From positions 44,338-108,337 of the forward strand of contig ONJQ01000005.1 of NCBI GenBank assembly GCA_900318175.1: a stretch of 64,000 bases of DNA, given 5' to 3'. A model generated the notes under the pieces. The model was given only the letters and a program-made list of their open reading frames with translations. It did no database searches and was not told the DNA's origin. The stretch comes from an uncultured Bacteroidales bacterium. GTDB lineage: Bacteria; Bacteroidota; Bacteroidia; Bacteroidales; P3. Both the position numbers and the translations under genes were made by a program. The number at the start of each line of letters is the position of its first letter. Position 1 is the first letter of the stretch. This document shows positions 33,032-43,225 of the stretch, one piece after another.

Positions 33032-34162
33032 ATGGAAGAGAATCCTTTTGTAGTGTCTGGGCGTATACGACCTGAGTATTTCTGCGACCGCAAGGCCGAG
33101 TCGGAACGGATGATTAAGTTGTTGACCAACGGGAATAATGTGGTATTAAAGTCTGACCGGCGCATGGGTAAAACAGGACTGATTCAGTATTGTTTTGACC
33201 AGCCTGTGCTGCACGATAATTACTATACGTTTTTCGTGGATATCCTTCACACCACCTGTCTGCAAGAGTTGGTGCATGAGTTGGGACGGACAGTGTATGA
33301 GCAGACTGTGCCCCGTGGTAAAAAGATGGTTCAGAACTTTGTCAAGGGCTTGCGCAGCATTGCGGGAAAGATGGGGTTTGACGCTAACACAGGGTTGCCG
33401 ACTTTCAGCGTTGGTCTTGGCGACATAGAACAGCCAGAGTATACGCTGGAAGAGATTTTCGGCTACCTGCAACAGGCCGATAAGCCGTGTATCGTTGCCA
33501 TTGATGAATTTCAACAAGTGGCGAAATATCCAGAGAAGAACATCGAGGCTTTGCTCAGAGGTCATATACAGCGGATAGGCAATTGCCGTTTTGTGTTCGC
33601 TGGCAGCGAGCGACACATGCTGGACCAGATGTTTGACAGCAGAAACCACCCTTTCTATAAGAGCGCAGACAACATGAACCTGGAGGCTATAGACAAGGAT
33701 GTGTATGTTGAATTCATGTGTCTGAAGTTTCAAGAGAAGGGAAGGTCATTGGATGCAGCAGTGGCCAAAAATGTGTATGACATGTTTGAGGGACATACGT
33801 ATTATGTGCAGAAGACAATGAATGAAGCCTTTGCCAACACTTCGAAGGGCGGCAGATGCACGGAGGAGACTTTGGAAACTGCCATTAGAGATATACTTGC
33901 AGGCAACGATTATTACTACAGAGAGTTGTTGTCGCGTATGACAATCAAGCAGAAAATGTTGTTGTATGCCATTGCAGAAGACGGATTGGCCAAGCAAATC
34001 ACGTCAGCCGACTTTATCAAACGGCACAAACTGCCTTCGGCCAGTTCGGTTCAATCGGCAGTGAAGAGGCTTCTGTCAGATGACTATGTCAATGAGGAGG
34101 CAAGAAGGTATCGTGTCAATGACCGGTTCTTCGGGTTGTGGATACGGAGGATGATGTCATAA
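33032..34162 (+). CDS. AAA/STAND-like ATPase of the archaeal-type ATPase family
   Basis: 376 residues, cytoplasmic. Walker A is KSDRRMGKTGLIQ near residue 49 and Walker B is CIVAIDEFQQVAKY near 152. A sensor-like FAGSERHMLDQMFDS follows near 190. The C-terminal 90 residues (LLYAIAEDGLAKQITSADF, SSVQSAVKRLLSDDYV) look like a winged helix-turn-helix. Such stand-alone ATPases are frequent in Bacteroidales and archaea, with unknown targets; some belong to defence or signalling systems. It is monocistronic behind the 35-bp palindrome, and its own wHTH could be what binds there, though that is a guess. Confidence 0.8.
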   Translation: MEENPFVVSGRIRPEYFCDRKAESERMIKLLTNGNNVVLKSDRRMGKTGLIQYCFDQPVLHDNYYTFFVDILHTTCLQELVHELGRTVYEQTVPRGKKMVQNFVKGLRSIAGKMGFDANTGLPTFSVGLGDIEQPEYTLEEIFGYLQQADKPCIVAIDEFQQVAKYPEKNIEALLRGHIQRIGNCRFVFAGSERHMLDQMFDSRNHPFYKSADNMNLEAIDKDVYVEFMCLKFQEKGRSLDAAVAKNVYDMFEGHTYYVQKTMNEAFANTSKGGRCTEETLETAIRDILAGNDYYYRELLSRMTIKQKMLLYAIAEDGLAKQITSADFIKRHKLPSASSVQSAVKRLLSDDYVNEEARRYRVNDRFFGLWIRRMMS

Positions 34163-34252
34163 CATCCGGGTTAAGGGAGCGGCCTATGGTGGGCAGAATA
34201 TGTAGTATGTAGCGAGATGCAAGTTTTTTCTTGTTATGTCGGAAAAAAGTTG

Positions 34253-34260
34253 TATCTTTG
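34253..34260 (+). promoter_or_regulatory. -7 box of rimP-nusA-infB
   Basis: TATCTTTG followed by CAG. The short leader that follows contains the hairpin GGGGAC-gtga-GTCCCC (34275-34290) before the rimP ATG. Confidence 0.7.
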
Positions 34261-34303
34261 CAGCGATTAAGTGCGGGGACGTGAGTCCCCTCTTTTATTG
34301 CTT

Positions 34304-34744
34304 ATGATAGACAAGTTCAAGGTTTTAGACATTGTAAAAGATGTGCTTGAGGGAAGCGACAAGTACCTCGTAAATATGAAAATCACTCCTGATAACCGCA
34401 TTTTTGTGGACATCGACGGTGATAACGGCATCAATATTGACGATTGTATTGAGGTGAGCCGTGCGATAGAGAACAGCCTGAACCGTGACGAGGAGGATTT
34501 CGAGCTGAATGTAAGCTCGGCGGGTGCCGACTCGCCGCTGAAGATGCCCCGCCAGTATCGGCGCCATGTGGGACGAGAGTTGAGCGTTGAGCCCTTTGAC
34601 GGCGAGAAGGTGGAAGGACGGCTGACAGAGGCTGGCGACACGCAGTTCACCATCAAGACCAAGGGTACCAAGAAAGAGGCTCCAAAGGAGCTGACTTTTG
34701 CCTACGAGGATGTAAAAACCGCGAGGGTGATAATACAATTTTAA
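34304..34744 (+). CDS. rimP: Ribosome maturation factor RimP
   Basis: 146 residues from the ATG at 34304, which begins MIDKFKVLDIVKDVLEG; the 11 extra codons upstream are leader. RimP assists 30S maturation. Family features: VDIDGDNGINIDDCIEVSR near residue 40 and FELNVSSAGADSPLK near 69 (the usual SSPGxdRPL, altered here). The C-terminal SH3-like domain follows. First gene of the rimP-nusA-infB operon, the standard order. Confidence 0.92.
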   Translation: MIDKFKVLDIVKDVLEGSDKYLVNMKITPDNRIFVDIDGDNGINIDDCIEVSRAIENSLNRDEEDFELNVSSAGADSPLKMPRQYRRHVGRELSVEPFDGEKVEGRLTEAGDTQFTIKTKGTKKEAPKELTFAYEDVKTARVIIQF

Positions 34745-34818
34745 ACGTGAGGATTGAAAAAGGATTCTCACGCTTTATATAAAAGAATTAACTCTTTCGA
34801 TATTAATATATAAGTCAG

Positions 34819-36156
34819 ATGAAGACATTAGACCTGATAGATTCCTTTTCGGAATTTAAAGAATTCAAGAACATTGACCGCGAGACTTTGATGCATATTC
34901 TCGAAGAGGTTTTCCGTGCTGCCCTGGCCAAGCGCTATGGCACCGAGGACAACTTCGATATTATTGTCAATATCGACAAGGGCGACCTTGAGATTTTCCG
35001 CAACCGCACCATCGTAGAGGATGGCGAGGTGAAAGACGAGAATCTGGAGATTGCATATAGTGATGCCATCAAGATTGAGTCTGACTTCGAGGTGGGCGAG
35101 GAGCTGTCGGAGCCCATCTATATGTCTGACTTTGGCCGCCGCGAGATTTTGGCCATCCGCCAGAACCTGGTGAGCAAGATTCAGGACTACGAGAAGTCTC
35201 TCATCTTCCAGAAATATAAGGAGAAGGTGGGTGAGATTGTTGTGGGTGAGGTCTACCAGCCTTGGAACAAGGAGATTCTGATCCTCGACGAGGAGAAGAT
35301 TGAGCTGGTGCTGCCCAAGACGGAGCAGATACCGAGCGACCGTTTCCGCAAGGGCGACACGGTGCGTGCCGTGGTGCTGAAGGTGGAGATGCGCAACAAC
35401 AACCCTGTGATTGTCCTGTCGCGCACGTCGCCCATCTTCCTGGAGCGTCTGCTCGAAGCCGAAGTGCCTGAAATCTACGACGGCCTCATCACCATCCGCA
35501 ACATTGTCCGCATCCCCGGCGAGCGTGCCAAGATTGCCGTCGAGTCCTATGACGACCGTATCGACCCCGTGGGATCGTGCGTGGGCATCAAGGGCGCCCG
35601 CATCCATGGCATTGTCCGCGAGCTGCGCAATGAGAATATCGATGTTTTGAACTATACCCCGCGTCTGGACATCATGGTTCAGCGCGCACTGGCTCCCGCC
35701 AAGGTCTCTTCCATCAAGGTGGACGAGGAGAACAAGAAGGTGGAAGTCTTCATGGAGCCCGACCAGGTGTCGCTGGCCATCGGCAAGGGTGGTTGCAACA
35801 TCAAGCTTGCCAGCAAGCTGGTGGGCTATGACATCGACGTGTACCGCAAGGGCGATGAGTATCCCGACGATGTGGACCTGCACGAGTTTGCAGACGAGAT
35901 CGACCCCTGGATTATCGATGTGCTGATCAACATTGGCTGCGACACCGCCAGAAATGTATTGGCCCTGAGCAAAGAGGACCTTATCAGCCGCACCGACCTG
36001 GAGGAGGAGACCATCGACGAGGTAATCCGTGTCCTCAAAGCCGAATTTGAGGATGAGCAGGAGGACACCGACGAGGCCGCCGCTCAGGAGGAACAGCCCG
36101 AAGAGGCCACCATGCCCGAAGAGGCTGAGCAACCCACCGAAGAGGCTGAGCAGTAA
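34819..36156 (+). CDS. nusA: Transcription termination/antitermination factor NusA
   Basis: 445 residues. N-terminal RNA-polymerase-binding domain (ETLMHILEEVFRAALAKRYG), S1 domain about residues 133-200 (GEIVVGEVYQPWNKEILILD), then KH1 (DPVGSCVGIKGARIHGIVREL near 252) and KH2 (VSLAIGKGGCNIKLASKLVGYD near 318). It ends with a short helical region and an acidic Glu/Ala/Pro-rich tail. Second gene of the operon. Confidence 0.96.
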   Translation: MKTLDLIDSFSEFKEFKNIDRETLMHILEEVFRAALAKRYGTEDNFDIIVNIDKGDLEIFRNRTIVEDGEVKDENLEIAYSDAIKIESDFEVGEELSEPIYMSDFGRREILAIRQNLVSKIQDYEKSLIFQKYKEKVGEIVVGEVYQPWNKEILILDEEKIELVLPKTEQIPSDRFRKGDTVRAVVLKVEMRNNNPVIVLSRTSPIFLERLLEAEVPEIYDGLITIRNIVRIPGERAKIAVESYDDRIDPVGSCVGIKGARIHGIVRELRNENIDVLNYTPRLDIMVQRALAPAKVSSIKVDEENKKVEVFMEPDQVSLAIGKGGCNIKLASKLVGYDIDVYRKGDEYPDDVDLHEFADEIDPWIIDVLINIGCDTARNVLALSKEDLISRTDLEEETIDEVIRVLKAEFEDEQEDTDEAAAQEEQPEEATMPEEAEQPTEEAEQ

Positions 36157-36285
36157 GCTCCCGTGCCGGCATGTGGGTTGAACGAGTGGAATTAAAAACA
36201 ATACGAATTGAATTGTGAAACTTGATTATTAACTCCAATATCACCTTTCACTTTCAAATGTCGAATAATAAAAAAGGAGTGTAAT

Positions 36286-39200
36286 ATGGCAGAAGAAAAC
36301 AAAGGAATACGACTGAAAAAAGCAGCTACCGAACTGAACGTCGGCGTTTCCACCTTGGTGGAATTTCTGGCCAAGAAGGGTCATCAGGTTGAGTCCAACC
36401 CCAACACCCGTCTTACCGCCGAGCAGTACGATATTGTAGCTACGGCTTTCCAGGCAGAACGTGCCGTGAAAGAGCAAGCCGACAAGATTGAAATCACCCC
36501 CAGCGGCAACAATGTAGTGGTCGAGGCAAACATCGAAGAGCGGAAAGATGAGACCGACGAGGTCATCATCAAGAATTACAACTCCTCGACTGTTGAGACC
36601 AAGGGCACCCCCAAACCCGTCGAATCTGCCGTCACTCCCGACGCTTCACAGGTGCCCGAGTCGAAACCCGAAGCCCCTGCTGAAGAGGTTCAGCAGCCCG
36701 CAGCCGAAGTCGCAGAAGTCCCGGCCGAGCCCGAGGCTCCCTCCGAGGTCCAGCCCCAAGCCGAGGAGACTCCCGTAGCCATTGAGGAGGCCCCTGCCGC
36801 CGTGGAAGCCGAGGCTCCGCAGGAAGAGATGCCCGCCGAGGAAGAAGAGCCCGCTTTCGACCCCATCCAGGTCGGCGAACTCCGCATCATCAACAAGATT
36901 GACCTCGACGCCATCAACACCAAGACCCGTCCCGACAAGAAAAAGAAGAGCAAATCGGAGAAGGCCGCCAAGGCTGACAAGACGGCCAAGAGCACCTCAT
37001 CCGAGACCAAGGCTGCCAAATCCACTCCTGCAACCAAGGAGAGCAAGCCCGCTGCCAGCAAGCAGAAGGCTGCCCCTGCCCCAACTCCCGCACCCGCACC
37101 CACGCCTGATCCTGCCCCCGTAGCTCCTGCTCCCGCGGCTCCTCCAACTGTCAAGGAACCCGAATTTATCGAGACCCAATATCAAAAACTTGAAGGCCCC
37201 AAGCTGGTCGGCATGGTGGACCTCAGCCAGTTCGAGAAACCCAAGGCGGGCTCAAGCGAGAAGCGCAAACGCAAACGTATCAAGAACAAAGGTGTGAAGG
37301 TCAACGATGTCACCGGCCAGCCCGAGAATGCATCCGCCGCTCATACCAACAATAATAAGAGCAGCTCGAAGAGCAAGAAGGCCGAAACTCCAGCTACCGG
37401 AACAGATGCCAAGAGCGAGAAAGCCGAGAAGAAAAAGAAGAAGGAGAAGAAAGTAGCCAAGGTCGAGATTGACGACTCCGAAATCGAGAAACAGATACGC
37501 GACACCCTTGCCCGTCTCAGCCCCATGGGCAAGTCCAAGACCTCCAAGCACAACCGCGAGAAGCGCCAGAAGGTGCACCAGCGCATTGAGGAGGAGCAGC
37601 TCAACGAGATGGAGAGCCAGAAGACGCTGCAGGTGACAGAATTCGTCACCGCCAACGAGCTGGCCACCATGATGAATGTCCCCGTCACTCAGGTCATCAG
37701 CACCTGCATGTCCGTCGGCATCTTCGTCAGCATCAACCAGCGTCTCGACGCCGAGACCATCAAGCTCATTGCCGGTGAATTCGGCTTCGAAATCAACTTC
37801 GCCAGTGCCGACGTCATCGACGAGCTCAACAAGATAGAAGAGGAAGACCGTCCTGAAGACCTCGTGACCCGCAACCCCATTGTCACCGTCATGGGTCATG
37901 TGGACCACGGTAAGACCTCCCTGCTTGACTACATCCGCAAGACCAACGTCATCGCCGGCGAGGCGGGCGGCATCACTCAGCACATCGGTGCTTACGAAGT
38001 CACCACCGCCGATGGCCGCAAAATCACCTTCCTCGACACCCCTGGCCACGAGGCCTTCACAGCCATGCGTGCCCGTGGTGCCAAGGTGACGGACATCGCC
38101 ATCATCGTCATCGCTGCCGACGACAAGATAATGCCGCAGACCGTCGAGGCCATCAACCACGCCCAGGCCGCCGGTGTCCCCATCGTTTTTGCCATCAACA
38201 AGATTGACAAGCCCGGTGCCGACCCCGACCGCATCAAGACCGAACTGGCCAACATGAACCTCCTTGTCGAGGAATGGGGCGGCAAATACCAAAGCCAGGA
38301 CATCTCCGCCAAAAAGGGTATCAACGTCGAGGAACTGCTCGAAAAGGTTATCCTTCAGGCCGACATCATGGAGCTGAAGGGCAACCCCAACAAGCGAGCC
38401 AAAGGCACCGTACTGGAAAGCTCTCTCGACAAAGGCCGCGGCTACGTCGCCAAACTCCTTGTCGAGAACGGCACCATCCGCAAGGGCGACCCCATCGTTG
38501 CCGGAGCCATCAGTGGCCGTGTCCGCGCCATGTACAACGAGCGCAACCAAGAGGTTATGTCCGCCGGTCCCTCGCAGCCTGTGCTGCTCCTCGGTCTCAC
38601 CGGTGCCTGCCAGGCTGGCGACACCTTCAACGTCACCGAGAACGAGAAGGAAGCCAAGGACATTGCCGCCAAGCGCACCCAGCTGCAGCGTGAGCAAGGT
38701 CTCCGCACGCAGACCCACCTTACCCTCGACGAGATTGGCCGCCGCATAGCCCTCGGCAACTTCAAGGAACTCAACGTGATTGTCAAGGGCGACGTGGACG
38801 GTTCCGTCGAAGCCCTCTCCGACTCCCTCCTCAAGCTCTCCACCGACGAGGTGCAGGTCAACGTCATCCATAAAGCCGTCGGCCAGATTACCGAGACCGA
38901 CGTCATGTTGGCCGAATCCTCCGATGCCATCATCATCGGCTTCCAGGTGCGTCCCTCCGTGGGTGCCCGCAAGATGGCCGAAACCGACCATATCGACATT
39001 CGTCTCTACAGCATCATCTACGATGCCATCAACGAACTCAAAGATGCTATCGAAGGTATGCTCTCGCCAGAGACGCAGGAGAAGATTGTCGCCAACCTCG
39101 AAATCCGCGAGACCTTCAAGATTTCCAAGGTCGGCACCATTGCAGGCTGTATGTGTCTCGATGGCAAGATCACCCGCAACCACAACGTCCGCATCATCCG

Positions 39201-39375
39201 CGACGGTATTGTGGTCTACACCGGCAAGCTGGCCTCCCTTAAGCGTTTCAAGGACGATGTCAAGGAAGTCGTCAGTGGTCAGGACTGCGGTCTGAACATC
39301 GAAGGCTTCAACGACATCAAAGTCGGCGACATAGTAGAAGCCTACGAGATAATAGAAATCAAACGAAAACTATGA
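36286..39375 (+). CDS. infB: Translation initiation factor IF-2
   Basis: 1029 residues. IF2_N domain at the N-terminus ([20 protein letters not shown]). Residues about 100-450 are a long Ala/Pro/Glu/Lys-rich linker of low complexity. The second IF2_N-like domain is near 455. The GTPase has G1 GHVDHGKTS near residue 535, G3 DTPGHEAF near 581 and G4 NKID near 637. Domains II-IV follow to [12 protein letters not shown]. It places fMet-tRNA on the 30S subunit. Last gene of the rimP operon. Confidence 0.97.
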   Translation: MAEENKGIRLKKAATELNVGVSTLVEFLAKKGHQVESNPNTRLTAEQYDIVATAFQAERAVKEQADKIEITPSGNNVVVEANIEERKDETDEVIIKNYNSSTVETKGTPKPVESAVTPDASQVPESKPEAPAEEVQQPAAEVAEVPAEPEAPSEVQPQAEETPVAIEEAPAAVEAEAPQEEMPAEEEEPAFDPIQVGELRIINKIDLDAINTKTRPDKKKKSKSEKAAKADKTAKSTSSETKAAKSTPATKESKPAASKQKAAPAPTPAPAPTPDPAPVAPAPAAPPTVKEPEFIETQYQKLEGPKLVGMVDLSQFEKPKAGSSEKRKRKRIKNKGVKVNDVTGQPENASAAHTNNNKSSSKSKKAETPATGTDAKSEKAEKKKKKEKKVAKVEIDDSEIEKQIRDTLARLSPMGKSKTSKHNREKRQKVHQRIEEEQLNEMESQKTLQVTEFVTANELATMMNVPVTQVISTCMSVGIFVSINQRLDAETIKLIAGEFGFEINFASADVIDELNKIEEEDRPEDLVTRNPIVTVMGHVDHGKTSLLDYIRKTNVIAGEAGGITQHIGAYEVTTADGRKITFLDTPGHEAFTAMRARGAKVTDIAIIVIAADDKIMPQTVEAINHAQAAGVPIVFAINKIDKPGADPDRIKTELANMNLLVEEWGGKYQSQDISAKKGINVEELLEKVILQADIMELKGNPNKRAKGTVLESSLDKGRGYVAKLLVENGTIRKGDPIVAGAISGRVRAMYNERNQEVMSAGPSQPVLLLGLTGACQAGDTFNVTENEKEAKDIAAKRTQLQREQGLRTQTHLTLDEIGRRIALGNFKELNVIVKGDVDGSVEALSDSLLKLSTDEVQVNVIHKAVGQITETDVMLAESSDAIIIGFQVRPSVGARKMAETDHIDIRLYSIIYDAINELKDAIEGMLSPETQEKIVANLEIRETFKISKVGTIAGCMCLDGKITRNHNVRIIRDGIVVYTGKLASLKRFKDDVKEVVSGQDCGLNIEGFNDIKVGDIVEAYEIIEIKRKL

Positions 39376-39437
39376 TGAATGTGTTAACGTGTAAATTCGT
39401 TAATTCGTGAATCATTAAATACGTTAATTTGTTAATC

Positions 39438-39797
39438 ATGAAGGCACAAGGAATCATATACGACAAAAGCAAGATATTTGCCTTAGGCGTAATAGCCTTG
39501 TGTAACGAGTTGCGGGAAAAGGGTGAATATGTCATGTCCAAACAGATTCTCAAGTCGGGAACCAGCATAGGAGCAAATTATTGCGAGGCAGTATGTGCCG
39601 AGAGTCCACAAGACTTTATTCACAAAGTGTCTATCTCAATTAAAGAAGCGAATGAAACATATTATTGGTTAGACCTGCTTCACGATAGCAAGTATCTCGA
39701 CAACGAAAGATACGCCCAAATGAGCAATCAAGTGGAAGAGCTCTTCAAGATGCTCAATTCCTCAGCAATAACCGTCAAACAAAGACTATCACATTAA
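39438..39797 (+). CDS. Four-helix-bundle protein (S23/IVS-type)
   Basis: 119 residues from the ATG at 39438. Family features: YDKSKIFALGVIALCNELRE near the start, LKSGTSIGANYCEAVCAESP near residue 37, FIHKVSISIKEANETYYWLD near 60. This family was first noted in intervening sequences of 23S rRNA genes and is related to the Avd protein of diversity-generating retroelements, but stand-alone members have no proven role. It stands between infB and tRNA-Arg, with short A/T-rich direct repeats (CGTTAAT, TTAACGAATT) on both sides, suggesting an inserted cassette. Confidence 0.88.
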   Translation: MKAQGIIYDKSKIFALGVIALCNELREKGEYVMSKQILKSGTSIGANYCEAVCAESPQDFIHKVSISIKEANETYYWLDLLHDSKYLDNERYAQMSNQVEELFKMLNSSAITVKQRLSH

Positions 39798-39876
39798 CGA
39801 ATTCAAAAAGACTAACGAATTGACACATTCAAAAGGACTAACGAATTAACACATTAACGAATTAACACATTCAAAA
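39798..39876. repeat. Degenerate TAACGAATTAACACATT direct repeats
   Basis: The spacer is made of repeated ACACATT(C/A) and (AC)TAACGAATT segments; similar words occur at 39380-39437 and near 54490-54520. Confidence 0.6.
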
Positions 39877-39877
39877 A

Positions 39878-39949
39878 GCTCTGATAGTTCAATGGATAGA
39901 ATAACTCTCTCCTAAAGAGTAGATCCGGGTTCGATTCCCGGTCGGAGTA
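39878..39949 (+). tRNA. tRNA-Arg (anticodon CCU)
   Basis: 72 nt without encoded CCA. Acceptor arm GCTCTGA/TCGGAGT with G-U pairs, anticodon arm ACTCT-CTCCTAA-AGAGT (anticodon CCT), and T arm CCGGG-TTCGATT-CCCGG. Its 3' end is the attachment site of the mobile element at 39950-49174. Confidence 0.95.
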
Positions 39950-39950
39950 C
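39939..39950. other. attL core
   Basis: CGGTCGGAGTAC at the tRNA 3' end, repeated exactly at 49163-49174 (attR). The flanking bases TTCGATTCC versus TTTGATACT are also partly matched. Confidence 0.85.
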
Positions 39951-39976
39951 AAAAGTGGCTTAAAGGCCACTTTTTT
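39951..39976 (+). terminator. Terminator just inside attL
   Basis: AAAAGTGGC (39951-39959) pairs with GCCACTTTT (39966-39974), followed by TT. It replaces the chromosomal tRNA terminator now found beyond attR. Confidence 0.85.
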
Positions 39977-40122
39977 ATTTTGTTAAATGTCAAGTATATA
40001 TATTGTAAATCAATATTTTATATCAACCGTTTCCAACATGTTTATTTAGCGTTATTTTGCGTTATTTTGCCCTGTTTTATAGAAATGTTTCCCAAATGTT
40101 TCCCCAATTCAAAAATTATTCG

Positions 40123-40130
40123 TATCTTTG
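40123..40130 (+). promoter_or_regulatory. -7 box of the integrase
   Basis: TATCTTTG followed by CA, 30 bases before the integrase ATG and 19 after the left arm site. Confidence 0.65.
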
Positions 40131-40159
40131 CAAAATAACGAATATCAACAATAAGCAAT

Positions 40160-41319
40160 ATGAAAAAGACAAAATCTATCTTGTGGGGTGGCAACCCTTT
40201 TGTGGAAATCAGACCTGCCTCAAGCGATGGCAGGTGTAAACTGCGACTCGTAACACTGGTTGGCAGGGAAAAATTGGATAACGGAAAGTACAAACAGATA
40301 CGGAGATATGAAACAACACCCCTCTATCTGTGGAACAAATCAAACCTCTCATCTTTTGAAAGAGAACATAACCGTACCGTCAAAGAGGCTGCAAAAAAAT
40401 TACGGGAAAAAAGAGAGCGTGAACTTCAAACCATGAAGAACGGATATGAATTTGTGGAGGACAGAAAAAAAGTAAACTTCTTCGAATGGTTTGAAGATTA
40501 TATCGCAGACTACGATAAAGCGGACAAGCGCGTTATGGAAATGGCATTGAAACGTTTCAAGTCGTTCATATCCTCCAGCAAGAAATACGACATGTTCAAG
40601 GACACAATCAATCCCGACCAAATCACGGAAGAACTAATAAGCGGTTTTGTGGCTCGGCTCAAAAAAGACTGTAGGGGAACGGGAGCTGCATCAGTGTATA
40701 AGAGGTTTAAAAAGGCAGTAAAGTACGCAACAAAAAAACACATATTTCTCTCCAATCCTGTGATGGCATTTCCATAAAAGAAGATGACGGAAAAAGATTA
40801 CTGAAAGATGTGCTGACAGATGATGAAATAATAACTCTTCTACATTGCAGGTATGAAGGACAAAGTGAAGAAGTACGAAGAGCCTTTATTTTCTGTCTAT
40901 ATACGGGACTTCGTTTCTGTGACGTAAAGGAATTGCGGTATGTGAATATGGACTATAACGGGATGCAGCTCACCTTTAGACAAAGCAAAACTGGGAAAAT
41001 AAATGTTGTGCCTATCCGTGAAGATTTACTGCCTGTTATCGGTGATGGAGAAAGTAATAGTCCTATCTTTCGTCTTGGCTCTGCCAACGGCTGTAACAAG
41101 TCGCTCCAACATTGGGTAGCCCGTGCTGGCATTGACAAACATATAACTTGGCATTGCGCCCGCCACTCATTCGGTGCGAACACCTATTACAAACTCAAAG
41201 ACCTACGAGCCACAAGTGAACTATTAGGGCATTCGTCCACCAAGATAACACAGGTTTATACGCAAGTGTTTGATGTCAGAAAACGTGAATTAGTCAATAG
41301 TCTGCCCGCAATCGAATAA
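40160..41319 (+). pseudogene. int: Tyrosine recombinase/integrase, frameshifted
   Basis: Two frames read as one protein of about 386 residues. The first (40160-40777) holds the N-terminal arm-binding region and SAM-like core-binding domain and ends early at NPVMAFP-stop. The second holds the catalytic domain and can be read from about 40767 (ISIKEDDGKRLLKDVLTDDE). A single missing base near 40764-40766 (GATGGCATT, probably once GATGGGCATT) explains the break. All catalytic residues are present: Arg in TGLRFCDV, HCARH (H-x-x-R), LGHSS and the Tyr in ITQVYTQV. A sequencing error is possible; otherwise the element cannot excise itself without help. Confidence 0.85.
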
Positions 41320-41373
41320 ATAAGTGGGATGCTGCCCATGTAGATGTTCAATGCAAAGAAACACCTTTTTGTA

Positions 41374-41622
41374 TTACTCCCTTTTCTTCTTTGGGTAGCA
41401 CCATTTGCAAGGGGTGCGGTCTTTGCTCACTGCGTATGCCTTGGTAACTTTGATTACCTCCTTGCTGCATCGGTCGAGCCCTTGGCAGTTCTTTGTCTTG
41501 TGGTAGCATTTTGACTTGGGGCCAGTGCAAATATAGACGTACTCCGTCTTGGGCATGGGTTCTGGCACTGCCGACAGCTGCCCAAAGAGGAGGAAGAGAG
41601 ATAGTAGTAGTAATCGTTTCAT
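41374..41622 (-). CDS. Small secreted Cys/His-motif protein
   Basis: 82 residues with a signal peptide (MKRLLLLSLFLLFGQLSA). The mature part is YVYICTGPKS, then CYHKTKNCQGL, then TPCKWCY: a His-x4-Cys followed by Pro-Cys-x-x-Cys about 30 residues later. The spacing recalls Ada-like zinc-binding modules. Last gene of the minus-strand series in the mobile element. Two other secreted proteins of the element (42874, 43226) carry a related layout. Function unknown. Confidence 0.7.
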   Translation of the reverse strand: MKRLLLLSLFLLFGQLSAVPEPMPKTEYVYICTGPKSKCYHKTKNCQGLDRCSKEVIKVTKAYAVSKDRTPCKWCYPKKKRE

Positions 41623-41636
41623 GTCACCAATAGCCT

Positions 41637-42854
41637 TTATGAATCTATTTCCGTGTTCGTGGCTGTGGCGGGCGTTTCCGCTTGCTGCGGGGGTCTCGCC
41701 TCATGCTCCTGCCGTCTCAACGCATCGGCATACTGCTGCAAGTCCGCAAGGGGAATAGACGCTTCTTCCATTTCTCCGTCAGCAAACTGCACAATCACGT
41801 TGTCACCCTCAACACTCTTGACAATGCCCTGTCTGCCCTCCGGCGTGACGAAAGGCGTATTGGGTGCTACATTGACCTTGCCCGTTGCGTTGTCAATCTC
41901 CTGCTGCACCTCGGCTTGGCTCTGCTGCTCGTTGTCGGCTAAGTAGTCCTCCATGCTGACAACATCGCACACCGACAGCACACCAGCACCGCCAAATGGG
42001 TCTAATTCGTGCGTGTCGCCCGTCTCGGGGTCGTACACATATATCGTCTTGTCCGTACCCTCGCGTGATAGTCCGTTGCCGTTAGGCTCAATGGCTATCG
42101 AGCCGTTCACAAGGTACACGGTTTTCTTCATGCGCTCGCCCGTTTCGGGGTCTATCTCCTTGCTCAGCTCCTTGATGGTTAAGGGGATGATTTTGCCGTT
42201 CATATCGCCCTTACCATTGAACATCATCTGCTTCAATTTAATTTGCTCAATATTCTTTGTTGCTTCTTCGTGTATAGACATAACAGACACATAAGCGTTA
42301 AAAATCTGTTCTACTTTTAAGTTCGCCTTTACTCTTAATGTGCTACCGTTATTGGATGAATTTGCCACTTTTTCAATGCAAGCATTAATGTGTTGCAATA
42401 TATCTTCTTTTGTGTGGGTACTAATTGGATAATAGTTTTTACTATACAAAAGATTCCCAAATTCTTGCAACTCCTTTGGATTATTAACAATCTCAGAGAG
42501 AATGCCACTTATTATTCTATCATAGGTTTGTTTGAATCCGTGAGGTTGTATCTTGCCAATCCTATCTTTGTTATGCAGCCTTGCAAAATAATTTTCCCCA
42601 TTGACTGCTTCATATTCAGCCAAAGAGGTTTTCCCATTGTAAGGGAAACAACATGCAGATATGAAACACAGGATGAATTCTCCTACCGGTATAACAACAA
42701 TGTTCCAATACCCCCAATTAGCATAGTAAAATCCCCAAATAAATGCAATTGAGACAATCAAATACATTGATTTAAAACCTTTTGATGTGGGCTTAAAATA
42801 TTGTGATAGGAAAATTAGTACTCCTAGTACAATTCCAATAATGTAACCAGTCAT
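41637..42854 (-). CDS. Membrane-anchored protein of unknown function
   Basis: 405 residues. Two or three hydrophobic segments at the N-terminus (MTGYIIGIVLGVLIFLSQYF, then YLIVSIAFIWGFYYANWGY and VVIPVGEFILCFISACCF), then a long soluble part. Near residue 335 a small beta domain reads TPEGRQGIVKSVEGDNVIVQF, like an SH3-type or KOW-like fold, followed by a Gln/Ala/Thr-rich tail. I recognise no family. It lies between the Cys/His-motif genes, 15 and 20 bases from its neighbours, so probably in one operon with them. Confidence 0.65.
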   Translation of the reverse strand: MTGYIIGIVLGVLIFLSQYFKPTSKGFKSMYLIVSIAFIWGFYYANWGYWNIVVIPVGEFILCFISACCFPYNGKTSLAEYEAVNGENYFARLHNKDRIGKIQPHGFKQTYDRIISGILSEIVNNPKELQEFGNLLYSKNYYPISTHTKEDILQHINACIEKVANSSNNGSTLRVKANLKVEQIFNAYVSVMSIHEEATKNIEQIKLKQMMFNGKGDMNGKIIPLTIKELSKEIDPETGERMKKTVYLVNGSIAIEPNGNGLSREGTDKTIYVYDPETGDTHELDPFGGAGVLSVCDVVSMEDYLADNEQQSQAEVQQEIDNATGKVNVAPNTPFVTPEGRQGIVKSVEGDNVIVQFADGEMEEASIPLADLQQYADALRRQEHEARPPQQAETPATATNTEIDS

Positions 42855-42873
42855 AATTTAAAAATTAAATTTT

Positions 42874-43176
42874 TCAATAGTCCTCGTTAGGGTCAAACAG
42901 ATAATCCTCCTCTACGCAGGTAGCACACACGTTATTGTATGCCACATCGTCAATCATGCCGATGGGGTATACTTGCACTGGCTTTGTACCGACTTCTTTT
43001 ATTACTGCGATATTGGGACATTCTTTGTCGAAATGCAAGGTCTTCGTCCAATCAATGTAAATGTATTCGACTTCGTGTTTCGGGCGCGTGTAGCCCTCGT
43101 TTTCCTGCTTGTTCCCGCACGATGCCGCCAGCAGCACAGCGGCAATACATGCCATTTTTAAAACCGTTGTTTTCAT
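42874..43176 (-). CDS. Lipoprotein with H-x4-C ... C-x-x-C motif
   Basis: 100 residues, lipoprotein signal MACIAAVLLAASC. Mature part: YIYIDWTKTLHFDKECPNIAV, quoted as YIDWTKTLHFDKECPNI, then VCATCVEEDYL. The His and three Cys follow the same order as in the protein at 43226 (IDDKNIIHSCYDCPKIG then HICRECI). Probable metal site on the periplasmic or surface side. Unknown function. Confidence 0.65.
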   Translation of the reverse strand: MKTTVLKMACIAAVLLAASCGNKQENEGYTRPKHEVEYIYIDWTKTLHFDKECPNIAVIKEVGTKPVQVYPIGMIDDVAYNNVCATCVEEDYLFDPNEDY

Positions 43177-43225
43177 TTATATAGTTATTTATTATTTATT
43201 TATGGTGATTATATTATATATCTTC

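Noticed and set aside
37252-39183. 643-codon open frame antisense to infB
   Set aside because: Low-complexity antisense shadow of a well-conserved essential gene.
39438-39797. Avd-like protein hinting at a diversity-generating retroelement
   Set aside because: No reverse transcriptase, template repeat or variable-repeat target is present in the window; the variable inserts in the DUF285 genes are not linked to it.
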